From positions 94,210 through 158,209 of the forward strand of contig DASTWZ010000047.1 of the NCBI GenBank assembly GCA_035765635.1: 64,000 bases of DNA, written 5' to 3'. Position numbers and translations under genes: made by a program. Below, piece by piece: positions 17,651 through 25,512 of the stretch (the stretch's first letter is position 1; every line of letters starts with the position of its first letter). The DNA comes from EW11 sp035765635 (GTDB lineage Bacteria; Verrucomicrobiota; Verrucomicrobiia; Opitutales; Opitutaceae). Under the pieces are notes generated by a model. That model had not been told where the DNA came from. It did not search any database and saw only the letters and a program-made list of their open reading frames with translations.

Positions 17651-20600
17651 TCACTCGCCGCGCTCTGGCGGCGTGAATCCTCGGCGCAGGGTGTTTTCGC
17701 TGATCACTCGGGTGACGATGAAATTCCGCAGGTAACTGCGACCGCCGGCCTTGGTCCCGCCGCCGCTCATGCGATATCCGCCAAATGGATGCCGCTCGAC
17801 CAGGGCTCCGGTGATGCCGCGGTTCAGATAGATGTTTCCCGCTTCGAGTTCGCGACGCGCGCGCTCCAGAGTGCTCGGGCTGCGCGAGAAAACGCCCGCC
17901 GTCAGGGCATACTCGCTGTCGTTCGCCCAGGCGAAAGCCTGATTCAAATCGCGCGCCGTCATCACGGCGAGGACTGGCCCAAAAATTTCCGTCTGCGCCA
18001 GAAATGATCCCGGCGTCACGTTCGTGAAAATCGTCGGTGGCACGAAATAACCGCCACGGCTCGCCAACCCCGGAGGCAACTGCGCCTGAAACGCCAGGCG
18101 CGCCTCCGCTTTCCCGCGCTCGATCGCTTCGAGGATCTTGTTCTGCGCATCGGCGTCGATCACCGGCCCGACGATTGTCGCGGCTTCGCGCGGGTCGCCG
18201 ATGCGGAGCGATTCCGCCGCGGCGACGAGCCGTTCGACAAATGCGTCCGAGATGTCGGCGTGCACGATCAGGCGCGACAACGCCGAACATTTTTGCCCGG
18301 CGAATCCAAAAGCTGAATACAGCACCGCCGGAATCGCTTCATCCCAATCCGCGTCGGCATCGACGATCAGGCAGTTTTTCCCACCCATTTCGCAGACCGC
18401 ATGTTTCAACATTTTCTGCCCCGGCTGCGTTCGCCCGGCCGCGGCCCAGATCTTCAGGCCTACTTCGCGCGAGCCAGTGAAGGCGATGGTGTCGACCCCG
18501 GCGTGCTCGACGAGATAAGCGCCGACGTCCTCTCCAAAACCCATGATCAAGTTCGCGACGCCGGCGGGCAGCCCGGCCTCCGTGAGAATCTCGACGAAGG
18601 CGCTGGCGATGATCGATGTTTGCTCAGCTGGCTTGATTACGACGGCGTTGCCGGTCACCAGCGCGGCAACCGTCATCCCACAGAGAATCGCCAAGGGGAA
18701 ATTCCACGGCGCAATCACCACGGCGACGCCGCGCGGCTTCGCGATCTCAACGTTGTGTTCACCCGGCGTCGGTTGCGTGGCCTGGGGGCGACCAAGTTCG
18801 AGCGCTTCCTGAGCGTAGTAACGGCAGAAGTCGATCGCCTCGCTGATGTCCGCGTCGGCTTCGATCCAAGGTTTTCCGGCTTCGACGATTTCCATCGCGG
18901 AGAGCATGAAACGTCGCGCTTCGAGCAGATCGGCCACGCGTTCGAGCCAGGCCGCGCGCTCCTCCTGCCCGCGTTTTTCCCAGGCCGGCTGCGCGCGCCT
19001 CGCCGCTTGCACCGCCGCTTCCGCATCGAAGACGGTGGCGCGCACCCAGCGGCCAACCCATTCCGAGGGCTGCGCAGGATTGACCGACGCGACGAGTTCG
19101 CGGCTGTCAGCAACGGGTTTTCCATCGATGATAAGCGGGCAGTCTATCGGAATCCGCACCGCCAGTGTGGCCAGCGCGGCTTCGAGCTTTTCGCGCGGCT
19201 CCGCTCGCGAAAAATCCGAATTGGGGGCGTTGCGGAAAACGTGAGCGTCCGCGGACGGCGCGCCGCGCGAATCAGCTGATTCTCGCTCGGGTGGCAGGCT
19301 CGCTGCCGATGGAGTTTCGCGCTTGGCTCCCGCGGCGCCCAGTTTGCCGACCGGATTGGCCAACAACTCCGTCGGTCCCGCCTCGCCGAGGTTTCGCGCC
19401 CGAAGAAAACTTTCGTTGCTCGTGTTTTCGAGGAGCCGCCTCACGAGATACGCCATGCCGGGGAGAAGTTCGCCGATGGGGCAGTATTCACGAACTCGAT
19501 ACCCGGCGCCGAGCAGCGCCGTTTTCAGGTCGTCGGCCATTCCGTACAGCGCCTGGAATTCGAAACTTCGCGGAACCAGCTCGAGGTTCTTCGCCTCGAC
19601 GATCGCTCTGGCGCAACTCCGCACGTTATGAGTGGCAAACGCGGCCGCGACGATGTCGTGCGCTTCGAGCAAAACCCGGGTGAGTTTTTCGAAGTTGGCG
19701 TCGGTCTCCGCTTTTTGCGACCAGACCGGCACGGGCCAGTTGCGCTGTTGCGCCATGACGTATTCGTAATCCCAATACGCACCCTTGACCAGGCGCACGG
19801 TGATCGGCCGGCGTCGGCCTCGCGCCCAAGCGATGAGCGAGTGGAGATCCGCTTCGGTGTCCCGCAGATAGGCTTGCAGGGCGATACCTGCCGCCGGCGC
19901 TTCGGCAAATTCGTCCTCCTCCAAAATCGAGCGGAAGAGCTGCAGCGTCACATCCTTCAGGCGATAGCTCTCCATGTCGAAATTGACCAGCGCGCCGACA
20001 TCGCTTGCGCGGCAAAGAATGGGACGGAGCCGCTCCTTCAGCTTCTGCACGGAGCCCGCCGGATCCGTGGGATTCAGCTCCGGAGAAAGCGCGGAAATTT
20101 TCACCGACAGATTCACGCGCGGCAAAACGCCCTGGGCGTTCTGGTCGCTGAATCCGGTCTCCGGCATTTCCGCGAACGTCGCGGCTGCGGTATTCAGAAT
20201 CTGGATATTTCGATCGAGAAAAGCGCTGGCTTCCGCCTCGCTCACCACGGTTTCGCCGAGCAAATCGATGCTCGTGGCCAGGCCGCGCGCTGCGTTCGCA
20301 CGAAGACGTTTCACCAAATCCTCCGGGGTGACGCCCGCGACGAATTCGCGCGCCATCGAAGCGACTTGCGCCGTCACGGCTTTTGCGACGACGCCGGGCG
20401 CCAGCTTCGAGGCGAGCATGCCAACCTTCAGCGCGGGGTGCAGCGCGACGTCGCGCTGGCCGAGGTACTCCTGCAGGTGCCGCGCGACCTCCGCGGGGGA
20501 TTGCAGGCTCGGCAGGACGTCGACGAAACGAAAGAGCTGCGCCTTGAACACGGGGTCGCGCATCGACCATTCCATCAGGCGCCCGTAGGCGCCGCGTTTC

Positions 20601-20740
20601 GAGAAGAGCGCCGGCGTCGGCGCATTGAGCATGCGTGCCAACAGATCGCCCGCGATGTCGTGGAGGGCGGCTTCCGTCAAAGGATCGTCCGGGAGAAAAT
20701 TCCTCTCGTGTGTCGACGCGCTCGTTGAAGGAACAATCAT
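17651..20740 (-). CDS. putA: Bifunctional proline dehydrogenase / glutamate-semialdehyde dehydrogenase
   Basis: 1029 residues. The N-terminal half is an FAD-binding PRODH barrel (VNLSVKISALSPELNPTDP, FDMESYRLKDVTLQLFRS, VRLVKGAYWDYEYVMAQQRN, EFQALYGMADDLK). A low-complexity linker (about 480-545) leads to the aldehyde dehydrogenase half: NFPLAILCGM, FTGSREVGLKIW, CEMGGKN with the general-base Glu near 785, and GQKCSALSR with the catalytic Cys near 818. It converts proline to glutamate in two steps with channelling. No ribbon-helix-helix DNA-binding domain is present, so it is not the autoregulating type. Start: ATG 20740 (MIVPSTS). An in-frame upstream start at 20836 lies in a family A repeat and is unlikely. 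Confidence 0.95.
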   Translation of the reverse strand: MIVPSTSASTHERNFLPDDPLTEAALHDIAGDLLARMLNAPTPALFSKRGAYGRLMEWSMRDPVFKAQLFRFVDVLPSLQSPAEVARHLQEYLGQRDVALHPALKVGMLASKLAPGVVAKAVTAQVASMAREFVAGVTPEDLVKRLRANAARGLATSIDLLGETVVSEAEASAFLDRNIQILNTAAATFAEMPETGFSDQNAQGVLPRVNLSVKISALSPELNPTDPAGSVQKLKERLRPILCRASDVGALVNFDMESYRLKDVTLQLFRSILEEDEFAEAPAAGIALQAYLRDTEADLHSLIAWARGRRRPITVRLVKGAYWDYEYVMAQQRNWPVPVWSQKAETDANFEKLTRVLLEAHDIVAAAFATHNVRSCARAIVEAKNLELVPRSFEFQALYGMADDLKTALLGAGYRVREYCPIGELLPGMAYLVRRLLENTSNESFLRARNLGEAGPTELLANPVGKLGAAGAKRETPSAASLPPERESADSRGAPSADAHVFRNAPNSDFSRAEPREKLEAALATLAVRIPIDCPLIIDGKPVADSRELVASVNPAQPSEWVGRWVRATVFDAEAAVQAARRAQPAWEKRGQEERAAWLERVADLLEARRFMLSAMEIVEAGKPWIEADADISEAIDFCRYYAQEALELGRPQATQPTPGEHNVEIAKPRGVAVVIAPWNFPLAILCGMTVAALVTGNAVVIKPAEQTSIIASAFVEILTEAGLPAGVANLIMGFGEDVGAYLVEHAGVDTIAFTGSREVGLKIWAAAGRTQPGQKMLKHAVCEMGGKNCLIVDADADWDEAIPAVLYSAFGFAGQKCSALSRLIVHADISDAFVERLVAAAESLRIGDPREAATIVGPVIDADAQNKILEAIERGKAEARLAFQAQLPPGLASRGGYFVPPTIFTNVTPGSFLAQTEIFGPVLAVMTARDLNQAFAWANDSEYALTAGVFSRSPSTLERARRELEAGNIYLNRGITGALVERHPFGGYRMSGGGTKAGGRSYLRNFIVTRVISENTLRRGFTPPERGE

Positions 20741-20815
20741 CCACCCAACGTAGCGCGGAAACGTTGAAAGCAAAATCGTCCCGCGCAGGGCCGCGTGGCG
20801 TTGGTGAGATGATCG

Positions 20816-20960
20816 CCCATGAATCACACAAAGCACACGAATTCAGAAAATCATTTCCCACGGAAGGCACGGGAGCAGAATGGTTTTATTCGGCGTCGTC
20901 GGAGTATTCCGTGGGAAATATTCAGTGGTTCAATTTCGTGTGCTTCGTGTGATTCTTGGG
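20816..20960. repeat. Nested palindromic repeat, family A copy 3
   Basis: The outer arms (CCCATGAATCACACAAAGCA and a complement ending GATTCTTGGG) and the inner arms (TTTCCCACGGAAGGCACGGG / TATTCCGTGGGAAA) are recognisable with several substitutions. It occupies the centre of the 291-base gap between the divergent putA and purE genes. Confidence 0.8.
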
Positions 20961-21031
20961 CGACATTCCTTCGGGCTTCGTTTTCTCCTCGGGCTTGACC
21001 GCCGGCCGGGCCGAGTCAGTCACTTCTAGCC

Positions 21032-21517
21032 ATGGCAACTCCGCTTGTTGGCATCATCATGGGCAGCACTTCGGATTGGGCGACGATGGAGCACGCCGCG
21101 GCGACGCTCGATTTGCTCGGCGTGGCGTACGAGAAGAACGTCGTCAGCGCGCACCGCACGCCGGACAAGATGTATGACTACGCGAAGTCGGCGGAGCAGC
21201 GCGGATTGAAAGTGATCATCGCCGGAGCTGGCGGCGCCGCGCATCTGCCGGGCATGACCGCTTCGATGACGAGCTTGCCGGTGTTGGGCGTGCCGGTGGA
21301 GTCGCACAGTTTGAAAGGCATGGATTCGCTGCTCTCGATCGTGCAGATGCCGGGCGGGATTCCTGTCGCGACCTTCGCGATCGGAAAACCCGGCGCGATC
21401 AACGCCGCGCTTTTCGCCGCCGCCATCGTGGCGCACGCCGACGAAAAAGTGAAAGCCGCCCTGAAGAAATTCCGCGCCGACCAGACCGCGAAGGTCAACG
21501 AAGCGAAGCTGCCGTAG
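21032..21517 (+). CDS. purE: N5-carboxyaminoimidazole ribonucleotide mutase
   Basis: 161 residues, the normal size for class I PurE. Signatures are GSTSDWATM (9-17), SAHRTPDKMYDYA (38-50), IAGAGGAAHLPGM and VPVESHSLKGMDSLLSIVQM. The enzyme moves the carboxyl group of N5-CAIR to C4 in de novo purine synthesis. It is paired with purK 212 bases downstream, and the gap is filled almost entirely by a family A repeat, so the two were probably an uninterrupted operon originally. Confidence 0.97.
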   Translation: MATPLVGIIMGSTSDWATMEHAAATLDLLGVAYEKNVVSAHRTPDKMYDYAKSAEQRGLKVIIAGAGGAAHLPGMTASMTSLPVLGVPVESHSLKGMDSLLSIVQMPGGIPVATFAIGKPGAINAALFAAAIVAHADEKVKAALKKFRADQTAKVNEAKLP

Positions 21518-21524
21518 TTTTCTT

Positions 21525-21676
21525 CCCACGAATCACGAACGACACGAAATCCATTTCCTGATTTTTCCCACGGAATGTACGGAAGACACGAAATGAAGAC
21601 CCTCCCTTTCCGTGCCATCCGTGTATTCCGTGGGAAAATGGTATTCTGATTTCGTGAGGTTCGTGTGATTCGTGGG
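21525..21676. repeat. Nested palindromic repeat, family A copy 4 (between purE and purK)
   Basis: It starts 7 bases after the purE stop. The outer arms CCCACGAATCACGAACGACA / GTTCGTGTGATTCGTGGG and inner arms TTCCCACGGAATGTACGGAA / CCGTGTATTCCGTGGGAAAA are both clear. It sits inside a two-gene biosynthetic operon without touching either frame. Confidence 0.88.
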
Positions 21677-21729
21677 CAAAAACCTGGCTTGTTTCCGCCG
21701 TGGGGCTGGGCGTGAATCTTCGGTTTCTC

Positions 21730-22869
21730 ATGCTAGCTCCTGGAAAGACGATAGGCGTACTCGGTGGTGGTCAGCTTGGCCGCATGTTTGCTCATGCGGC
21801 GGAACGGCTTGGTTATCGCGTGCACATTTACGAGCCGGCGGAGGATTCGCCGGCCGGTGAAGTCGCCGCGCGCGAAATCAACGCGCCCTACACCGACCGC
21901 GAGGCGCTCAAGCACTTCGTCAAAGGGTGCGACGTCGTGACCTACGAGTTCGAAAACATTCCGGTCGAACCGCTCTGGGATGTCGAAAAGATCGCCAACC
22001 TCCAACCGCATTGGAGTGTTCTCGAAGTTTGCCAGAATCGGATGCGGGAAAAAAACTGGCTGCGCAAAAACGGGTTTCCGCACGTGCCGTTCACCGAAGT
22101 GGAAGCGGGCGATGATTTGCATGCGGGCATTCGCCGCATTGGCCCGCCGTGCGTCGTGAAGACCGCGGATTTTGGCTACGACGGCAAAGGCCAGATCAAG
22201 GTCACTGACGCCGCGTCAGCCGACAAAGCCGTGGCGGCATTCACGAAGCAGCGCGCTGTCGTCGAGAAATTCATCGATTTCAAATGCGAGCTGTCGGTCA
22301 TCGTCGCGCGCACTGCCCGCGGCGAAGTGCGCACATTTCCCGTCGCGGAAAACATTCACACGAAGCACATCCTCGATTTCTCGATCGTGCCGGCGCGCAT
22401 TTCCGAATCGATCCGCGTCGAAGTGGAAAATCTGGGCCGGGCGATCGCGGAGAAGATGGAGTTGGTGGGGCTGCTCGCGGTGGAAATTTTTCTCACCGAT
22501 CGTGGCGAGGTGTTGGTCAACGAACTCGCTCCGCGTCCGCACAACTCGGGGCACTACACGATGGACGCGTGCGTCACCTCGCAATTCGAGCAGCACGTGC
22601 GCGCGGTCTGCGGTCTGCCTCTCGGCGACGTGACGCTGAAGTCGCCCGCCGTGATGGTGAATATTCTGGGCGACGCGTGGAAGTGGCAGGATGGCCGGCT
22701 CGTCGGCGACCCGCATTGGAACGTTCTCCTCGAAGCGCCGCGCACGAACCTGCATCTCTACGGAAAACGTGAGCCGAGGATCGGCCGAAAGATGGGACAT
22801 TTCACCGTCGCTGCCGAATCTCCCGACGCAGCGCTGGAAACCGCCCGCCGCCTGAAAGCGAAGTTGTAG
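21730..22869 (+). CDS. purK: N5-carboxyaminoimidazole ribonucleotide synthase
   Basis: 379 residues, ATP-grasp family. GVLGGGQLGRMFAHAAERLG begins the N-terminal domain. Family signatures follow: VTYEFENIPVEPL, KTADFGYDGKGQIKV, VEKFIDFKCELSVIVAR, ENIHTKHILDFSIVPARIS, ELAPRPHNSGHYTMDACVTS. It makes N5-CAIR from AIR, bicarbonate and ATP, the substrate of PurE encoded just upstream. Start: ATG 21730, directly before the first strand; a GTG at 21700 in the same frame is less likely. Confidence 0.95.
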   Translation: MLAPGKTIGVLGGGQLGRMFAHAAERLGYRVHIYEPAEDSPAGEVAAREINAPYTDREALKHFVKGCDVVTYEFENIPVEPLWDVEKIANLQPHWSVLEVCQNRMREKNWLRKNGFPHVPFTEVEAGDDLHAGIRRIGPPCVVKTADFGYDGKGQIKVTDAASADKAVAAFTKQRAVVEKFIDFKCELSVIVARTARGEVRTFPVAENIHTKHILDFSIVPARISESIRVEVENLGRAIAEKMELVGLLAVEIFLTDRGEVLVNELAPRPHNSGHYTMDACVTSQFEQHVRAVCGLPLGDVTLKSPAVMVNILGDAWKWQDGRLVGDPHWNVLLEAPRTNLHLYGKREPRIGRKMGHFTVAAESPDAALETARRLKAKL

Positions 22870-22888
22870 GGCAAGAGATAGAGATAAC

Positions 22889-23115
22889 GCCCTGCGGTCG
22901 ACGGCGCTCCCGACGGTGAGAACAACGGAGATCCTGCGGGGCGCCTGACGGTGCGTCCACGGGAGAGCCCTGCGGAACTCCCGACGGTGCGAACAGCGGA
23001 GACCCTGCGGAGTTCCCGACGGTGTGAACAACGGAGCGTCCAACGGAGCCACCAGTGAAGAGCCTAACGGGGCGACTAGCGGAGCGCCCAACGGAGCGCC
23101 GGCCTCCCGGCCGGC
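22889..23115. repeat. Degenerate 35-36-base tandem repeat array
   Basis: GACGGTG recurs at 22912, 22947, 22983 and 23018, so the period is 35-36 bases. Units resemble GACGGTGCGAACAACGGAGA followed by CCCTGCGGAGTTCCC. From about 23030 this decays into shorter AACGGAGCGCC-like units and ends in the GGAGCGCCGGCCTCCCGGCC hairpin seen elsewhere in the window. It follows purK, and no coding function is apparent. With the adjacent family C element it fills the 607-base gap between the convergent purK and MobA-like genes. Confidence 0.75.
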
Positions 23116-23196
23116 CAACCCTTTTAATGCGGCGCAGCCGCGCACTCGACTGCGCGAGAAGTAAAAAGCGGCTCGCGTTCGCGAGCTGCCTAAAGA

Positions 23197-23416
23197 ATGC
23201 CGGCGAGGACGCCAGCGCTCCCAGTCGCAAGCGTGCTTCCCTCGCATTTTTGTTTGCGCTCCCAGTGCCTCCTGCGCCTTGGAAAGGCGCACTCCGGCGG
23301 CCGAGCGTCTCGCCGACTGCCGGGATATCGGCCGAGTGTCGGCGTCTCGGCGATGTCGGCACGGCGAGCGCAATCAACACGCTTGCGACTGGGAGCGCTG
23401 GCGTCCTCGCCGGCAT
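23197..23416. repeat. Long inverted repeat, family C copy 1
   Basis: The outer arms ATGCCGGCGAGGACGCCAGC...TCCCAG and the complement CTGGGAGCGCTGGCG... match over about 28 bases. Inside are GCGCCTTGGAAAGGCGCACT and GGCCGAGTGTCGGCG / CGGCGATGTCGGC motifs. On the right it is followed by a GTCCGCGCCACAGGCGCGGA hairpin. It lies before the end of the convergent MobA-like gene. Confidence 0.88.
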
Positions 23417-23476
23417 TTCTCCCCTACAGTCCGCGCCACAGGCGCGGACGGACTCGATTGGCAAAAGAGCGCCCCG

Positions 23477-24160
23477 TCACCGCGGAGGCGGCGCTCGAAA
23501 CCCCTGCCGCCCTTCGAGAAATCTCTGCACTTCCTCGGGCGTATCTAAATCCACCGCGAGCTCGGGTCGCTCGACCGCGACCACGCGGTCAGCGTGACGC
23601 CGCAGAATTTTCTGCGCTCCTTCTGCCACATCCAGCGCGAGCAACTCAGGAAAATAAGCCCGCGGAAAAAAAGCCGGCGCGCCGATCACTCCGCCATAAC
23701 GCGCCGCCGCTAACGTTCCTCGAATCCCAACGCCCTCGCCCCTGTTACCGCCGACCTCGACCTCCACCCCGACCCCGCCCGCGGCATCCGCAATCGCGTC
23801 GATCGCCTCCGCGGACAAATTGGGCTGGTCCGCCAGGAGAACAATCGCGCCGACCAGCGACGCGGAGTACATATCCAAGGTTTGGATACCGAGCCGAATC
23901 GATGAACCGATCCCGTCGGCCCAGCTTTTGTTCACGGCAAACAGCAGCGGCAACTTCGCCAGGTCCATCTGGATCAGCGGCGCGGCGTTGCCCAACACCA
24001 CCACGACGGGCCACGCTTTCGACGCCAGCGCGGCATTCGCGGCGCGACGCGCCAGCGACACACCTTCGATCGGCAGCAGTTGCTTCGGCCGGCCCATGCG
24101 CGTCGAGCCCCCGGCTGCGAGAATCACCGCCCCGAACGAATGCACCGTCGCCTCAGCCAT
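23477..24160 (-). CDS. MobA-like nucleotidyltransferase (molybdenum cofactor cytidylyltransferase type)
   Basis: 227 residues. The N-terminal nucleotide loop is ILAAGGSTRMGRPKQLLPIE (about 12-31). VLLADQPNLSAEAID carries the metal-binding Asp. VIGAPAFFPRAYFPELLAL and AVDLDTPEEVQRF complete the MobA/MocA fold. Partner enzymes attach CMP (or GMP) to molybdopterin for xanthine-dehydrogenase-type enzymes. The ATG at 24160 overlaps the end of xdhC by 8 bases, and the shared transcript with XdhC supports the MocA-type role. A longer upstream frame beginning at 24313 is only the xdhC shadow. The C-terminus is adjacent to a family C repeat and ends in FRAPPPR. Confidence 0.85.
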   Translation of the reverse strand: MAEATVHSFGAVILAAGGSTRMGRPKQLLPIEGVSLARRAANAALASKAWPVVVVLGNAAPLIQMDLAKLPLLFAVNKSWADGIGSSIRLGIQTLDMYSASLVGAIVLLADQPNLSAEAIDAIADAAGGVGVEVEVGGNRGEGVGIRGTLAAARYGGVIGAPAFFPRAYFPELLALDVAEGAQKILRRHADRVVAVERPELAVDLDTPEEVQRFLEGRQGFRAPPPR

Positions 24161-25346
24161 GGATCGGGCGCGTGCGTTCGCGCAGAGGACGGCCATCGCG
24201 CTTGTTGAGCGATGCCTCGATTTCCGCGATAATCGACAACGCCACTTGCTCCGGCGAAGTGGATCCAAGATCGAGGCCCACCGGCGCGCGCAGGCGTGCG
24301 CGCATCGCCGCATCGATGGTCAAGCCCTGGGCCTCGAGATCGCCGAGAATCTTTTCCGCACGCTTTTTGGGTCCCAACAAACCCACGTACGGCGCGCGCG
24401 ATCGAAGCACTGCGGAGAGAAGAGGAACATCATAACGGTAGTGATGAGTCATGACCACGGCCGCGGACCAGCGGTCAATCGACGACACATCCGGAAATTC
24501 CGTCCGATACAAGACGACTTCGTCCGCCGATGGAAAACGTTCCTGCGTGGCAAACGCCGGTCGTGGATCAAACACCCGAACGATCCAGCCGAGTTCTTTC
24601 GCAACCCGGCAGAGCGGCTGGGCGTCGTCACCCGCGCCGAAGATATTCAGACAAAACGGCGGCGGCAGGTACTCGAATAAAACTTGCACGCGCTCTGCGC
24701 CGATTGTCGTGCTGGCGTACTGGTTCGCCTGCGCCTCCAGCGTCCGCTTCGCCAAGCTCTCGGGCGAAAATTGCGAATTGCCGCCGCCTCCGATTGCGAG
24801 ACGCGGACTGACTTCGTTAGTTGCAGTGTTGTCATTCGCAGCAACCTCCGGTGCAGCAACCAATGTTTCGACGCCCTGCAAGGCCTCGCTGAATATCGTT
24901 CCGCTTTCCGAGTACAAACCCACAGCGCGAGCCACCGAGGAAGCTTCGTCGCCGAAAGCCGTCGCGAGCACCGCCGCCTGGCGCGCACGCCAGAGACTTT
25001 TCAACTCGGCAAAATGTAGCGGAACTCCGGATACACGTTCCAACGTCAGATGAACGATGCCGTGGCACCCGAGACCGACTCCCCAGACCAGATCGTTTTC
25101 ATCCGTCGTGTCGTAGACGACCACTTGTGGTTTGCCCGTCTCGTACACTGTCTTCGCTTTCAGCAGCAAATCCTCCTCGAGACAGCCGCCGCTGATCGAT
25201 CCGATGCGTGGTTCGTCTGGCCGCCAGTAGAGTCGTGCGCCGACACGCCGGTAGGAAGAGCCTTCCGTTTTCACCAGCGTCGCGAGCACGGCATCGCGTC
25301 CGAGGTTGTTTTCTGCCGCGCGAAGAATGTTTTGGAGTTCCTTCAA
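24153..25346 (-). CDS. XdhC/CoxI family molybdenum-enzyme maturation factor
   Basis: 397 residues from a TTG start. The N-terminal XdhC_CoxI domain has VKTEGSSYRRVGARLYWRPD and GSISGGCLEEDLL (about residues 25-65), and GLGCHGIVHL. The C-terminal Rossmann domain has LNIFGAGDDAQPL, VMTHHYRYD and YVGLLGPKKRAEKIL. Such proteins bind and sulfurate Mo cofactor and insert it into xanthine-dehydrogenase-like enzymes; none are in this window. Family members start close to LKELQNILRAA, which points to TTG 25346. A GTG at 25370 in the same frame would place eight extra residues inside a family A repeat. The repeat therefore provides either the start codon or the leader. Confidence 0.88.
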   Translation of the reverse strand: MKELQNILRAAENNLGRDAVLATLVKTEGSSYRRVGARLYWRPDEPRIGSISGGCLEEDLLLKAKTVYETGKPQVVVYDTTDENDLVWGVGLGCHGIVHLTLERVSGVPLHFAELKSLWRARQAAVLATAFGDEASSVARAVGLYSESGTIFSEALQGVETLVAAPEVAANDNTATNEVSPRLAIGGGGNSQFSPESLAKRTLEAQANQYASTTIGAERVQVLFEYLPPPFCLNIFGAGDDAQPLCRVAKELGWIVRVFDPRPAFATQERFPSADEVVLYRTEFPDVSSIDRWSAAVVMTHHYRYDVPLLSAVLRSRAPYVGLLGPKKRAEKILGDLEAQGLTIDAAMRARLRAPVGLDLGSTSPEQVALSIIAEIEASLNKRDGRPLRERTRPIHG

Positions 25347-25358
25347 GCCACGATATTT

Positions 25359-25512
25359 CCCACGAATCACACGAAGGACACAAAATCAGAATACCAATTT
25401 CCCCACGGAATACACGGACGTCACGGAAAGGGAGGATTTTTGTTCCGTGTTTTCGGTGTATTCCGTGGCAAAAATGGTTCGGTCATTTCGTGGTTTTCGT
25501 GTGATTCGTGGG
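25359..25512. repeat. Nested palindromic repeat, family A copy 5 (invading two genes)
   Basis: Both outer arms (CCCACGAATCACACGAAGGA / GTTTTCGTGTGATTCGTGGG) and both inner arms (CCCACGGAATACACGGACGT / GTGTATTCCGTGG) are present. The GH20-like gene reads about 92 bases into it before reaching a stop at 25421, and the xdhC leader, with a possible GTG start, lies in its other end. Confidence 0.9.

Noticed and set aside
22889..23115. CRISPR-like array
   Set aside because: Repeat units are degenerate and directly abutting, with no unique spacers and no cas genes in the window.
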